Below are positions 46,972 through 55,865 of a stretch of 64,000 nt of DNA, piece by piece. Source of the DNA: Cupriavidus basilensis (GTDB lineage Bacteria > Pseudomonadota > Gammaproteobacteria > Burkholderiales > Burkholderiaceae); assembly GCF_008801925.2 (NCBI RefSeq), contig NZ_CP062806.1, forward strand, positions 1-64,000. The letters run 5' to 3'. The notes below the pieces were generated by a model, which searched no databases, was not told the origin of the DNA, and saw nothing but the letters and a program-made list of their open reading frames with translations. A program made the position numbers and the translations under genes. Numbering within the stretch: position 1 is the stretch's first letter; every line of letters starts with the position of its first letter.

Positions 46972-48465
46972 TCAGACGTTCATGATCACGGACTTCAGCT
47001 CGGTGTAATTATCGATCGCCGCCGCGCCCATTTCCCGGCCGATGCCAGACAGCTTGAAGCCGCCGAACGGCATTGCCGGATCCAGGGCGCTATGGCAGTT
47101 CACCCATACCGAGCCGGATTTGATCTTGGGAACCATGCGATGTGCCGCCGAGAGATTATTGGTCCAGATGCTCGCGCCAAGACCATACCGCGAGTCGTTG
47201 GCCATGCGGATTGCGTCATCGATGTCGTCGAACGGCATCGCCACCAGCACCGGACCGAAAATCTCCTCCTGCACCAGCGGGCCCTTCTGGTCCACATCCA
47301 CCATCACAGTGGGCTTGACGAAGTAGCCGGGCCCGAATTGCGCGCCGCCGCAGGCCACGTGCGCGCCAAGCTGGCGTCCTTGCTCGATATAGCCGAATAC
47401 GCGCTGCTGTTGCTTCTCCGAAATGAGCGGCCCCATTTCCACGTTGGGGTCCAGCCCGTTCCCAAGTTTCATGCCGTCGGCGATGGATGCGATCTCGCCA
47501 ACCACATTGTCGAAATGCTTGCGGTGCACATAAAGACGCGAGCCTGCGCAACAGACCTGGCCCTGATTGAAGAAGATCGCGGCCGCGGCACCGGCCGCGG
47601 CAATGCGTGGATCGGCGTCTTCCAGCACGATGGTGGGCGATTTACCGCCGAGTTCGAGCGTGACGCGCGTCATGGAATCCATTGCTGCCTTGCCGATCAG
47701 CTTCCCGACCTCAGTGGATCCCGTGAAGGTCAGTTTATCGACGCCAGGATGGCGGGACAGCGCAGCGCCGGCGATGGCACCGGATCCCGTCACGACGTTC
47801 AGCACGCCGTCCGGATAACCTGCTTCGGCCATCAGCTCGGCAAGCTTGAGGGCCGACAGCGGCGTCTCGTCAGCCGGCTTCAGCACCACGGTGCAGCCGG
47901 TCGCGAGTGCCGGGCCCAGTTTCCAGCATGCAAGCAGAAGCGGAAAATTCCATGCGACGATCGCACCAACGACGCCAACGGCTTCTCGGCGGATAAAGCT
48001 GTGGAAGTGTGCGTTCGGCATCTGCGGCATCGAGACATCGACGGAGGACCCCTCGATCTTGGTCGCCCAGCCTGCCATGTAGCGCAGGAAGTCAATGCAG
48101 AGCTGCACATCCATGACCCTTGCGATGGTTGCGCTCTTGCCGTTGTTGACGCATTCCAGCTCGGCCAGCAGCTGCGCGTCCCGCTCGATCAGGTCGGACA
48201 GGCGCCACAGGAGATTCTGGCGATCGCGCGGACGCGTCCGGCTCCATGCCGAATCGTCGAAGGCCTTGCGCGCCGCCGCAACCGCGCGGTCGACATCGAT
48301 CTCTTGCGCACTGGGAACGCGACAAAGCACCTCGGCAGTCGCAGGATTACGGACCGGCATGGTGGCGCCGCTGATGGCGTCTTGCCACGCGCCATCGATC
48401 AGCATCTTTGGCTGGCGTGCGAGAAATGCCTGTGTTTGCGGCAGTGAGGTGAGAGAGGGTTGCAT
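46972..48465 (-). CDS. Aldehyde dehydrogenase of the amine catabolic locus
   Basis: A 497-aa NAD-dependent aldehyde dehydrogenase. Motifs are AWNFPLLLACWKLGPAL, then TLELGGKSP (general-base Glu), then FNQGQVCCAGSRLY (catalytic Cys), then EEIFGPVL. The ATG at 48465 is chosen because AGGAGA precedes it; the longer frame to 48531 would start inside the promoter. It would oxidise the aldehydes released by the periplasmic amine dehydrogenase once they enter the cytoplasm. It has its own sigma-54 promoter (48533-48548), matched to the divergent qhnA promoter, so the two steps should be co-induced. Confidence 0.93.
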   Translation of the reverse strand: MQPSLTSLPQTQAFLARQPKMLIDGAWQDAISGATMPVRNPATAEVLCRVPSAQEIDVDRAVAAARKAFDDSAWSRTRPRDRQNLLWRLSDLIERDAQLLAELECVNNGKSATIARVMDVQLCIDFLRYMAGWATKIEGSSVDVSMPQMPNAHFHSFIRREAVGVVGAIVAWNFPLLLACWKLGPALATGCTVVLKPADETPLSALKLAELMAEAGYPDGVLNVVTGSGAIAGAALSRHPGVDKLTFTGSTEVGKLIGKAAMDSMTRVTLELGGKSPTIVLEDADPRIAAAGAAAAIFFNQGQVCCAGSRLYVHRKHFDNVVGEIASIADGMKLGNGLDPNVEMGPLISEKQQQRVFGYIEQGRQLGAHVACGGAQFGPGYFVKPTVMVDVDQKGPLVQEEIFGPVLVAMPFDDIDDAIRMANDSRYGLGASIWTNNLSAAHRMVPKIKSGSVWVNCHSALDPAMPFGGFKLSGIGREMGAAAIDNYTELKSVIMNV

Positions 48466-48532
48466 GTCGCAGTGTCTCCTGGTTATTGAAGAACCATCGA
48501 TGGATGGGATCCCATGGACGGGATCCCGCAAA

Positions 48533-48548
48533 AGCAGCTTCCATACCA
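48533..48548 (-). promoter_or_regulatory. Sigma-54 promoter for the aldehyde dehydrogenase gene
   Basis: Minus strand TGGTATGGAAGCTGCT: GG and GC elements with correct spacing, differing from the qhnA promoter (TGGCACGGAAGCTGCT) at only two positions. It lies about 68 bases upstream of the gene start at 48465. Confidence 0.7.
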
Positions 48549-48631
48549 GTTGCCTCTTAGACCCGCGGTAATGGAGAAACGGACCTCCGCTTCACTTTTG
48601 CGGCCAATGACGCCCGCTGCCGCTGTTTCCA

Positions 48632-48727
48632 TTTGCGACTGCCGAGACTGGAGCGTGAGATCGTGCGACAGCACCGATGCGTAGTAGTCGCCACGAAAGC
48701 GGCCGCATGAAACAGTCAGTCGCAAAG
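48632..48727. promoter_or_regulatory. Candidate enhancer sites between divergent sigma-54 promoters
   Basis: TTTGCGACTG (48632-48641) and its exact inverted copy CAGTCGCAAA (48717-48726) flank a further TGCGACAG (48664-48671). The second arm is part of ACAGTCAGTCGC (48712-48723), also found at 40947-40958 upstream of the sigma-54 activator gene. The position, roughly 85-180 bases from each promoter, is right for an upstream activating sequence. Function is inferred. Confidence 0.6.
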
Positions 48728-48809
48728 TAATACAGCGAGCCGAGCTCCGGTGAGGGTATTGGCTCGCATTTAGGCCGTGTTTTCCCGCCGTGCACGCTTG
48801 TCCTGCCAT

Positions 48810-48825
48810 TGGCACGGAAGCTGCT
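48810..48825 (+). promoter_or_regulatory. Sigma-54 promoter of the qhnADCB operon
   Basis: TGGCACGGAAGCTGCT: a full -24 TGGCACG, 4-base spacer and CTGCT at -12 (one mismatch to TTGCW). Transcription would start near 48836, leaving a leader of about 68 bases before the GTG at 48904. Confidence 0.85.
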
Positions 48826-48903
48826 AAATAGCCTTCGAAAGATAAAGCGTGCCGTCCCTTGCAGGGCCGGGACCGATACGACTCAAGGCAAAGGAGCCTC
48901 ACT

Positions 48904-50508
48904 GTGTTTTCCACTGTGTTACCCATCCTCTTGCGAAAGACCATGATCCTATGCAGTCTTGGGGCCGCAGGCTTCCTGATGACGATTGGCTCGTCAGCGC
49001 ACGCTCGCGATGCACAGGCCGTCATCAGCCAGACTTGCGCCGCTTGCCATGCTGCCGAAGGCAAGGATTCCTGGAGCCGGATCAGCCACCAGCGCAAGAC
49101 CCCGGAAGGGTGGCTGATGACCATTGCACGGATGCAGACCATGCACGGCCTGTCCATCAGCGACGAAGACCGCCGCATCGTGGTCAAGTACCTGGCGGAC
49201 AAGCAAGGTCTTGCGCCGGCCGAAGCCGAAAGCGCCCGCTACGGCATCGAGCGCCGCATGAATACGGTGGAGGCAGTTGACTCCAAGCTGTTCAACGAGA
49301 TGTGCGCACGCTGCCATTCCGCCGCGCGTCCTTTGCTGCAGCGCCGCCCTATCAAGGAATGGGAGCACCTGGTGAATTTCCACCTCGGCCAGTGGCCCTC
49401 CGTGGAGTATTCCGCGATGGGGCGCGACCGCGACTGGCTGCAGGTCGCGCTGAAGGAAGTGGTGCCAATGCTGGAGAAGCAATATCCGTATGAGAGGAGC
49501 GACTGGAAGGACTGGCGAAAGCAGAAGCCGGAGGCGGCAGCGCTGCGTGGCCGCTGGAGCTTCAGCGGCCATATGCCGGGCAGCGGCGATATCCGTGGCG
49601 TAATGGACGTGGCCAGTGCCGGCGGCGACAACTTCAAAGTCTCCGTCAACGGCCAGTACGCCGACGGACGCCCCTTCAACGGCAGCGGTACGGCGATCGT
49701 CTATACCGGCTATGAATGGCGTGGCAGCATCTCCATCGATGGCGTAACGATGCGCCAGGTCCTCACCGCCAAAGACGGCGAGCTGCGGGGGCGGATGTTC
49801 GACGCCGTGCACGACGAGCGCGGCCTCGACTTTCATGCCGTACAAGCAAGCGTGGCGGCATCCGGTCGCGTGCTCGCCGTGCAGCCGGAGTTTGTCAAAG
49901 CCGGTGCCGAGGCGGAGCTGACCGTAGTCGGCACGCAGCTCAACGGCACGCCGGACTTCGGCCCCGGCATCCAGGTGGTACGGGTGATGCAGCGTTCGCC
50001 GGAGCAGGTGCGCGTCAAGGTCCGGATCGGCGACGAGGCGGCAACCGGCGTGCGCCCCATCCGCATCGGCAAGGTCCAGGGCGCCGGGCTTGCCATCTAT
50101 CGGCAAGTGACGGATGTCAAGGTTCTGCCGGCGTACTCGGTGGCTCGCGTCGGCGGGAACGGCGGGGCCGCGCCGAAGGTGGAAGGGCGCTTCGACGCGG
50201 AAGCATGGAGTCAGGATGCCAACGGCAAGGCGTTCCGCGTGGGCTATGTCCCGGCGCGCTGGTCGGTGGCACCGTTCAACGAACGCGCCGTGGAGGATCG
50301 CGACGTCAACTTCGCCGGCACGATGCGCGCCGACGCGGGCATCTTCATGCCCGGCGACGCAGGGCCCAATCCCGCCCGAACGATGTCGACGAACAATGCC
50401 GGCAACCTGAAAGTCATCGCCACGGTGGAAGACGGCGGCCGCGTTCAGAAGGGCGAAGCGCACATGATCGTCACCGTCCAGCGCTGGAACAACCCCCCCA
50501 TTCCCTGA
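48904..50508 (+). CDS. qhnA: Quinohemoprotein amine dehydrogenase alpha subunit (diheme)
   Basis: A 534-aa periplasmic diheme subunit. The GTG start at 48904 has a perfect AAGGAG seven bases upstream; an ATG at 48943 is the alternative. A signal peptide (MILCSLGAAGFLMTIGSSAHA) is followed by the first heme-c motif CAACH (residues 45-49) and the second CARCH (134-138) in the cytochrome domain. Beta-rich domains follow to the C-terminus. It receives electrons from the quinone cofactor in QhnC and passes them to external cytochromes or azurin-type carriers. First gene of qhnA-D-C-B behind a sigma-54 promoter. Length and domain order match known alpha subunits (~60 kDa). Confidence 0.93.
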   Translation: MFSTVLPILLRKTMILCSLGAAGFLMTIGSSAHARDAQAVISQTCAACHAAEGKDSWSRISHQRKTPEGWLMTIARMQTMHGLSISDEDRRIVVKYLADKQGLAPAEAESARYGIERRMNTVEAVDSKLFNEMCARCHSAARPLLQRRPIKEWEHLVNFHLGQWPSVEYSAMGRDRDWLQVALKEVVPMLEKQYPYERSDWKDWRKQKPEAAALRGRWSFSGHMPGSGDIRGVMDVASAGGDNFKVSVNGQYADGRPFNGSGTAIVYTGYEWRGSISIDGVTMRQVLTAKDGELRGRMFDAVHDERGLDFHAVQASVAASGRVLAVQPEFVKAGAEAELTVVGTQLNGTPDFGPGIQVVRVMQRSPEQVRVKVRIGDEAATGVRPIRIGKVQGAGLAIYRQVTDVKVLPAYSVARVGGNGGAAPKVEGRFDAEAWSQDANGKAFRVGYVPARWSVAPFNERAVEDRDVNFAGTMRADAGIFMPGDAGPNPARTMSTNNAGNLKVIATVEDGGRVQKGEAHMIVTVQRWNNPPIP

Positions 50509-50635
50509 TGCGCCGCATAACGGGAGGACCCGCGTCCGCCGGCTCCTGATGGAGCGTGGTGCTCGCGTGAGCGGGTTTGGAAGAGTATCGGAAACCGGAA
50601 GCGAGTCCGCTCACACGCGGATGAAGGAGAGTCCA

Positions 50636-52069
50636 ATGGACGCCATGCTGGAATTAGTCGAGCGGAATGTGCACGAGGTCAGGGTCGAGCCGGACCAGCG
50701 CATGTTGTTTCACATCCCGAGCACCTCGCTGTTCGCGATGGACAGTCTCACCGCCGGGATTATCGACGCGCTGCGGGGCAGCCAGTGTACGACGCAAGAG
50801 TTGATGGCACGCCTGTCCGGACGCTTCCATGGCGCGGAGGTCGACGAGACCCTGCGCGAACTGCTGGCGCTGGAAATCGTCAGCAACGGCATGCCGCTCA
50901 CGCCGGAGTTCGGCATGCGGCGCGTGGAAGGCACGGCGTTGAATACGGTCGTGCTGAACGTTAACACCGGCTGCAACCTGAGCTGTACGTACTGCTACAA
51001 AGAGGATCTGGACAAACCATCCGCCGGCAAGCGGATGGACGTCGAAACGGCGAAGGCGTCGGTGGAAATGCTGCTGAGCCAGTCGCCCGACGAGCCGCGC
51101 TACACGGTAGTCTTCTTTGGCGGCGAGCCGCTCAGCAACCGCAAGCTGATCGAATACATGGTGGACCATTGCGAAGCCCGCTTTGCCGCGGCAGGCAAGG
51201 TGGTGGACTTCGTCATGACCACCAATGCGACCTTGCTGACCGAGGAAATCGTCGACTACCTGAATGCCCATCGTTTTGGCCTCTCGGTCAGCATGGACGG
51301 CCCGAAGTCGATCCATGATCGCAATCGCCTGACGGTGGGCGGGAGCGGCACTTATGATGTGGTCCGGCGCAAGGTCGCGATGCTGCTGGATCGCTATACC
51401 AGCCGGCCGGTCGGCGCGCGCGTCACCCTGACCCGCGGCACCTCCGACGTCGAGGCGATCTGGGACCACCTGTTCAATGAAATCGGCTTTGCCGAGGTTG
51501 GCTTCGCGCCCGTCACCTCCGGCGATATCGATACGTTCAACCTGACCGCGGAAGAGCTGCAGGGCGTATTTGCCAGTATGAAGGCGCTCGGCAGGCGCTA
51601 CCTTGCAGCCGCGCTGGAGCACCGGAATATCGGCTTCTCCAATCTGCACCAGCTCATCACTGATATCCACGAAGGGCACAAGAAAGCCCTGCCCTGCGGC
51701 GCTGGCCTGAAGATGCTCGCAGTGGATCACAAGGGCGACCTGAACCTGTGCCATCGCTTTACCGGATCGTCGCTACCGACCTTCGGTAACGTCCATACCG
51801 GCGTCGATGAGCCTGGCCTGACCGATTTCCTTTCGCAGCGCCTGGACCGCAGCGGCACCGGCTGCGAAACCTGCCGCATACGCAATCTCTGCTCGGGCGG
51901 CTGCTACCACGAGAGCTATGCGCGCTACGGCGACCCCACGCATCCGACTTACCACTACTGCGAACTGATGCGTGACTGGATCGACTTCGGCATCGAGGTC
52001 TATAGCCGGATCATGGCATCCAATCCGGCGTTCATTAGCAGTTATATCACACCGCGGAAGGCTAATTAA
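50636..52069 (+). CDS. qhnD: Radical SAM/SPASM maturase forming QhnC thioethers (QhnD)
   Basis: A 477-aa radical SAM enzyme. An N-terminal PqqD-like/RRE-type region (residues 1-95) probably binds the QhnC leader. The radical SAM cluster is CNLSCTYC (C113, C117, C120) and FFGGEP is the GGE motif. The SPASM region carries cysteines in LPCGAG, LNLCHRF and [14 protein letters not shown], plus a late YHYC. QhnD is known to make Cys-Asp/Glu thioether links in the gamma subunit. The ATG at 50636 has AAGGAG upstream; the open frame starting at 50549 is not used. It ends one base before the qhnC start. Confidence 0.93.
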   Translation: MDAMLELVERNVHEVRVEPDQRMLFHIPSTSLFAMDSLTAGIIDALRGSQCTTQELMARLSGRFHGAEVDETLRELLALEIVSNGMPLTPEFGMRRVEGTALNTVVLNVNTGCNLSCTYCYKEDLDKPSAGKRMDVETAKASVEMLLSQSPDEPRYTVVFFGGEPLSNRKLIEYMVDHCEARFAAAGKVVDFVMTTNATLLTEEIVDYLNAHRFGLSVSMDGPKSIHDRNRLTVGGSGTYDVVRRKVAMLLDRYTSRPVGARVTLTRGTSDVEAIWDHLFNEIGFAEVGFAPVTSGDIDTFNLTAEELQGVFASMKALGRRYLAAALEHRNIGFSNLHQLITDIHEGHKKALPCGAGLKMLAVDHKGDLNLCHRFTGSSLPTFGNVHTGVDEPGLTDFLSQRLDRSGTGCETCRIRNLCSGGCYHESYARYGDPTHPTYHYCELMRDWIDFGIEVYSRIMASNPAFISSYITPRKAN

Positions 52070-52070
52070 C

Positions 52071-52397
52071 ATGAAGCACTTGAAGCCGATCAACAACAAG
52101 GCGCGACAGCTCGAGCAGGCGGCAATGGAAGATCGTCTGGAAGAAGTCATTGCAATGAGCGCGATCGCAGGATGCACCGCGACAACGGACCCGGGCTGGG
52201 AAGTTGATGTATTCGGTGGTGTCGCGTCGCTCTGCCAGCCGATGGAGTCCGATCTGTATGGCTGCTCGGATCCTTGCTGGTGGCCTGCCCAGGTTCCCGA
52301 CATGATGAACACGTACCCGGACTGGAACAAGAGCGCAATGGATTCGGGGCAGGATTGGCGCAACCTGGGGACTGTATTCCCGGCGGACAAAAAATAG
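52071..52397 (+). CDS. qhnC: QHNDH gamma subunit precursor (CTQ-bearing, multiply cross-linked)
   Basis: A 108-aa precursor: a 28-residue helical leader ([20 protein letters not shown] onward to VIA) followed by the mature peptide starting MSAIAGC. Using mature numbering, the residues of the known cross-links are all in place: C7-E16, C27-D33 and C41-D49 thioethers, plus C37 with W43 for cysteine tryptophylquinone (precursor C35/E44, C55/D61, C69/D77, C65/W71). W42 also precedes W43 in [13 protein letters not shown]. It is the catalytic subunit that oxidises primary amines to aldehydes. Modified by QhnD and QhnG, cleaved by QhnE, then exported. The gene is easily missed because of its size. 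Confidence 0.95.
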   Translation: MKHLKPINNKARQLEQAAMEDRLEEVIAMSAIAGCTATTDPGWEVDVFGGVASLCQPMESDLYGCSDPCWWPAQVPDMMNTYPDWNKSAMDSGQDWRNLGTVFPADKK

Positions 52398-52400
52398 ACA

Positions 52401-53543
52401 ATGCGCATCAGACAGGATTCAGCCATGCGATACAAGACGTTCTTGACTCTCGCCGCCACCATTGCGCTGGGGCGTTTCGCGTTGCCCGCGTTTGCCGCCA
52501 GCGATCTGCCGCTGCGCAAAGGCCACGAGTATCTCGCCGTTACAAACTATCCGAACAACCTGAATGTCGTGGATGCTGAAACCGACAGCATGTACAAGAC
52601 ATGCACCCTGCCGGACAAGTTCGGGCCGGGCACGGTGCAGATCAGCCCCGACCGCAGCCGCGCGTATGTGCTTAACAACCATTACGGCGATCTCTACGGC
52701 GTGGAACTCGACACCTGCAAGGTGGTTTTTCACGCCGCTCTCGCGCAGGACTGGTCCGAACGTGCCAAGGCGTTCTTTTCCATCGGGCTGAGCCGCGATG
52801 GCAAGGAGATCTACAGCATCGTCAATCCCACCAGGATGAACCGGGACAACTACGCCGTCGAGACGCCGCGCCTGCAGGTCTATGCGACCGACGCCGGGCT
52901 CGAAGCCAAGCCCGCCCGCACCTTCCCCGCACCGCGCCAGACGACGCTGCTCCAGGCCGCGGACGATGGCAGCCTGTTCGTCGTGGGGGCCGATGTCTAC
53001 AAGATGGATCCCGCGACAGGGAAGACGGAAGTTGCCATACCGCTGCGTCACTGGACACGCCCGCTCTACGGGGCGCCCGACGTGCTTTCCGCCTGGCCCC
53101 AGCAGCGGCCGCAACACACCTTCAACCTGCTGTTTACGGCGGAGCGCTACAGGGACGAGAACAAGGAGCCGGAAGGCGCCGAGGTCGTCTACGGCTATAT
53201 CGATATCGACCTGAGAACCGGGAAGTCGGAAGTCACGGATTTCGGGCCCTTTACCGAGGTGTTCTTCACCGGCGGACGCTCCCCCAAGGATCCGAACCTG
53301 ATGTTCGGCGTGCTGAACCATCTCGCCAAATACGATATTCGCGAAAAGAAGCTGATTCAAAGCGCGCCGCTGGACCATAGCTACTATTGCCTCAGCCTGA
53401 ACAAGGCAGGCACCAAGATATACCTAGCCGGAACTTTCAATACCGTGGCCGTCTATGATGCTGATTCCATGCGGAAGCTGAAGGACGTCAACCTGCCCGG
53501 CGCTGACATGGCGATCACAACCGCCCAGATATTTACCCGTTAA
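52401..53543 (+). CDS. qhnB: QHNDH beta subunit (beta-propeller)
   Basis: A 380-aa periplasmic beta-propeller subunit. A signal peptide (MRYKTFLTLAATIALGRF, cleavage near AFA-AS) follows either the ATG at 52401, three bases past qhnC, or the ATG at 52425, which has AGGA upstream and gives a cleaner signal. Blade-like repeats include LAVTNYPNNLNVVDAETDSM, then VQISPDRSRAYVLNNHYGDL, then IGLSRDGKEIYSIVNP and LSLNKAGTKIYLAGTFNTVA. It forms the docking surface for QhnC beside the diheme subunit. Last gene of qhnADCB. Confidence 0.92.
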   Translation: MRIRQDSAMRYKTFLTLAATIALGRFALPAFAASDLPLRKGHEYLAVTNYPNNLNVVDAETDSMYKTCTLPDKFGPGTVQISPDRSRAYVLNNHYGDLYGVELDTCKVVFHAALAQDWSERAKAFFSIGLSRDGKEIYSIVNPTRMNRDNYAVETPRLQVYATDAGLEAKPARTFPAPRQTTLLQAADDGSLFVVGADVYKMDPATGKTEVAIPLRHWTRPLYGAPDVLSAWPQQRPQHTFNLLFTAERYRDENKEPEGAEVVYGYIDIDLRTGKSEVTDFGPFTEVFFTGGRSPKDPNLMFGVLNHLAKYDIREKKLIQSAPLDHSYYCLSLNKAGTKIYLAGTFNTVAVYDADSMRKLKDVNLPGADMAITTAQIFTR

Positions 53544-53960
53544 GCCAGCGTCGGACGACGGCCCGCGCGAATGTGGGCGGACCGTCTTGAAACGTTGGAG
53601 TCATGCACCGTCAAGGCAGACGCCAGAGCTTCGGGGACCCTGTGCCCGCTCAACTAGCAATCCGCAAAAATGACCCGAACTCTTTACATGAGAAAGTTGA
53701 TCCCTGCCTTCCTGGAACTCACCCCCTTTCTCGGTATTTCGGAAGCCCATGCCTTCCGCGATTCGGCTCATGCGCATGTCGTTGACGAGGCGAAGGCTGG
53801 CAAAAAAACGCCTCGAGTGCCATCCGCGAGTGAAGCCGAGATGCCCATGCAGCTCGCCAAACGGGGCGGAGGCCATCCATGACGCCCGTATTCCCGCAGG
53901 GACGAGGCAGCTTCCGTTTATTTGTATTGGCATTCTTTTGAAGAAGGGATGGAGAGGAAA
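53544..53960. other. No recognisable gene after qhnB
   Basis: About 400 bases with short frames on both strands (the longest, 110 codons, on the minus strand) that match nothing known. GGGCGGACCGTCTTGAAACG near 53573 could be part of a weak terminator; no clear T-tract follows. Confidence 0.4.
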
Positions 53961-54038
53961 ATGAGATCGAATCTACGAGCAGTCGTATTGGTGATGATGG
54001 GAGCCATCTCCGATCAGGGTCTCCCGCACTTTGTGTGA
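53961..54038 (+). pseudogene. 5' stub of a gene cut by the ISL3 element
   Basis: ATG at 53961 after GGAGAGGAAA opens MRSNLRAVVLVMMGAIS, which looks like the start of a signal peptide. At about 54017 the frame enters the ISL3 left end and stops at 54036-54038. The rest of the gene is not seen beyond the IS debris. A short chance ORF is the alternative. Confidence 0.35.
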
Positions 54039-55235
54039 CGGCCGCGTCAAGCCCTTGATTTCCGGCCGGTTTGGTCGACGTTGATCGTTACCATGAGGCA
54101 AGTCTTCGGTGGGATTGATCGTATTCTCGCCCGTGTGGGTAAGCGCTTCGTCTCCAGCGACGTGCAAGGGGAGACCATTACTATCGAAGCCCGCAGTACA
54201 GTTCGCAGGGCACCGTGCCCGACCTGCCATAGTTGGAGTCACCGACTCCACGGCCGCTATGTGCGCAAGCTGGTAGAACCTCCAATGCTCGAGCAGCGGG
54301 TCGTTCCATTGAGGTCCGTCGCTTCAAGTGTATGAACGCCAACTGCCCCCGTCGTACGTTTGCCGAGAACATCCACGCCTTGGCCTGGCGGCATCAACGT
54401 CGTACGCGATCGCAGGCTCGGGCGTTGCACGCGCTGGGCCACGCACTCGGTGGTGAGGCGGCAGCCCGGCTTGCCGACGCCTAAGGATTGCGCACGAGTG
54501 CCGACACCGTGCTGCGGGAAATGCGCAGAGTACCTGAGCGCAGGCCCAAACCAGGACCGCGGGTCGTCGGCATCGATGACTGGGCGATCGCACGCGGTCA
54601 CCAATACGGAACAATCATGGTCGACCTGGAGAGACGTGAGCCGATCGAAGTGTTCGCCGGCAGGGAAGCCATTGCGGTGGCTGCGTGAATGCGTGTGCAC
54701 CCATCGATCGAGATTGTCGCCAGGGACCGAGCCGAGGCCTATTCCGAAGCGGTCGACATTGCGCTGCCGGCAGCCAAGCAAGTCTCGGATCGCTGGCATC
54801 TGCTGAGCAACCTGCGCGACAACGTCGAGAGGCTGCTATACCGACTCGGGCCACAGCTGCGCCAAGCCGCCCAGCAAGTAAACGTCAGTAAGGTGAACCT
54901 TGGCCGGCAGGGGATTCCGAGCCCAAACTCGCAACGGTCATGGGAGCGTCTGAGCGATCAGCGACGCGCCACGCGGCTGGCGTTATACAAGCAGGTGATG
55001 GCGCTACGCGCCCAGGGCGGCTCGATGAAAGGAATAGCGCGCGAGCTTTCAATCGACCAACGAACCGTGCGCAGGTTCGTCACTGGGGGTGGATCATTCC
55101 CCGAGCGCGTACCCAAGGCGCGGAGTCCGACGCCTTTGGATCCCTATCGCGACTATATCGAGGAACGGATCGTCCAGGGCTGTCGCTTTCCTGAAGTGAT
55201 CCGGCAAGAACTCAAGCAGCGAGGTTACTTGGGTT
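54017..55235 (+). pseudogene. ISL3-family transposase, degenerate and 3'-truncated
   Basis: The left end GGGTCTCCCGCACTTTGTGTGA is followed by transposase pieces in several frames. The N-terminus is at 54081 (zinc-finger Cys pairs in RRAPCPTCHSW and FKCMNANCPRRTF, frameshift near 54300). The middle is VVGIDDWAIARGHQYGTIMV (first catalytic Asp; in-frame stops near 54481 and 54686). A larger piece runs to 55237 (ARDRAEAYSEAVDIALPAAK, QVSDRWHLLSNLRDNVERLL, SIDQRTVRRFVTGG). The 3' part is missing; IS3-family DNA begins at about 55236. Related to, but diverged from, the inverted fragment at 38367-38885. Confidence 0.85.
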
Positions 55236-55759
55236 GATATGCGCCAGCAGCGAGTCGTCGCTCACGCGGCTGCGCTGTGGCTTGTCCACCTTGGCGGCGC
55301 GCTGCCGCCGTTGATGAAAGCCGCTGGGGCTGACTTCCAGCACCTCGCATAGCACCGAAATCGGCCAGTGGTGACGATTGCGTTCGATAAAAGCGTACTT
55401 CACGTCGAGTCCTTCGCGAAGTACGCGCACGCCTTTTTTAGGATGTCACGCTCCATCTTCAGGCGTGCCACTTCGGCACGAAGTCTCGACAATTCCATCT
55501 GCTCCGCGCTGACCGGCTTCGTGCCGGCCCCGCCGAGCTTGCCTTCCTGCTCAGCCTTGACCCAGTTGGAAATCGACTGCCCTGGCACGCCCAGCGCCGC
55601 AGCCGCCGCCGCAATGCTCTGGCCGGCCTTGACCAGCCGAACCGTTTCCAGCTTGAATTCGAGCGTGTAGCGCGCTCGCTTCGTTTTGCTCATCTTTTCG
55701 ACTCTCCTTGCTTGAGTTTAAACGCTCAGCAAGGGATTCGTTTTTCGGGGGCAAGCTCA
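55236..55759 (-). mobile_element. IS3-family element, left-end fragment (orfA + orfB start)
   Basis: The minus-strand element starts at 55759 with TGAGCTTGCCCCCGAAAAAC as the terminal repeat. OrfA (55693-55400, 97 aa) has the HTH RYTLEFKLETVRLVKAGQSI then AAAAAALGVPGQSISNWVKA and a leucine-zipper-like MELSRLRAEVARLKMERDIL. The overlapping OrfB start (55430 down) gives VKYAFIERNRHHWPISVLCE and continues to SRVSDDSLLAHI, where it breaks at the ISL3 junction. The DDE core is absent. Confidence 0.85.
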
Positions 55760-55865
55760 ATAGAAAAACAAGACACCCAACTCATCACCGACAATCTCAT
55801 CGAAACTCTCCTCTCTTGTGTTGGATGGCTCAACACACTGGGTGGCGGATTTCGAGCAACGGGCG

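Noticed and set aside
48994..50463. A 489-codon minus-strand frame opposite qhnA
   Set aside because: Antisense to the diheme subunit, which has heme motifs and a strong start; the minus frame has no recognisable domain.
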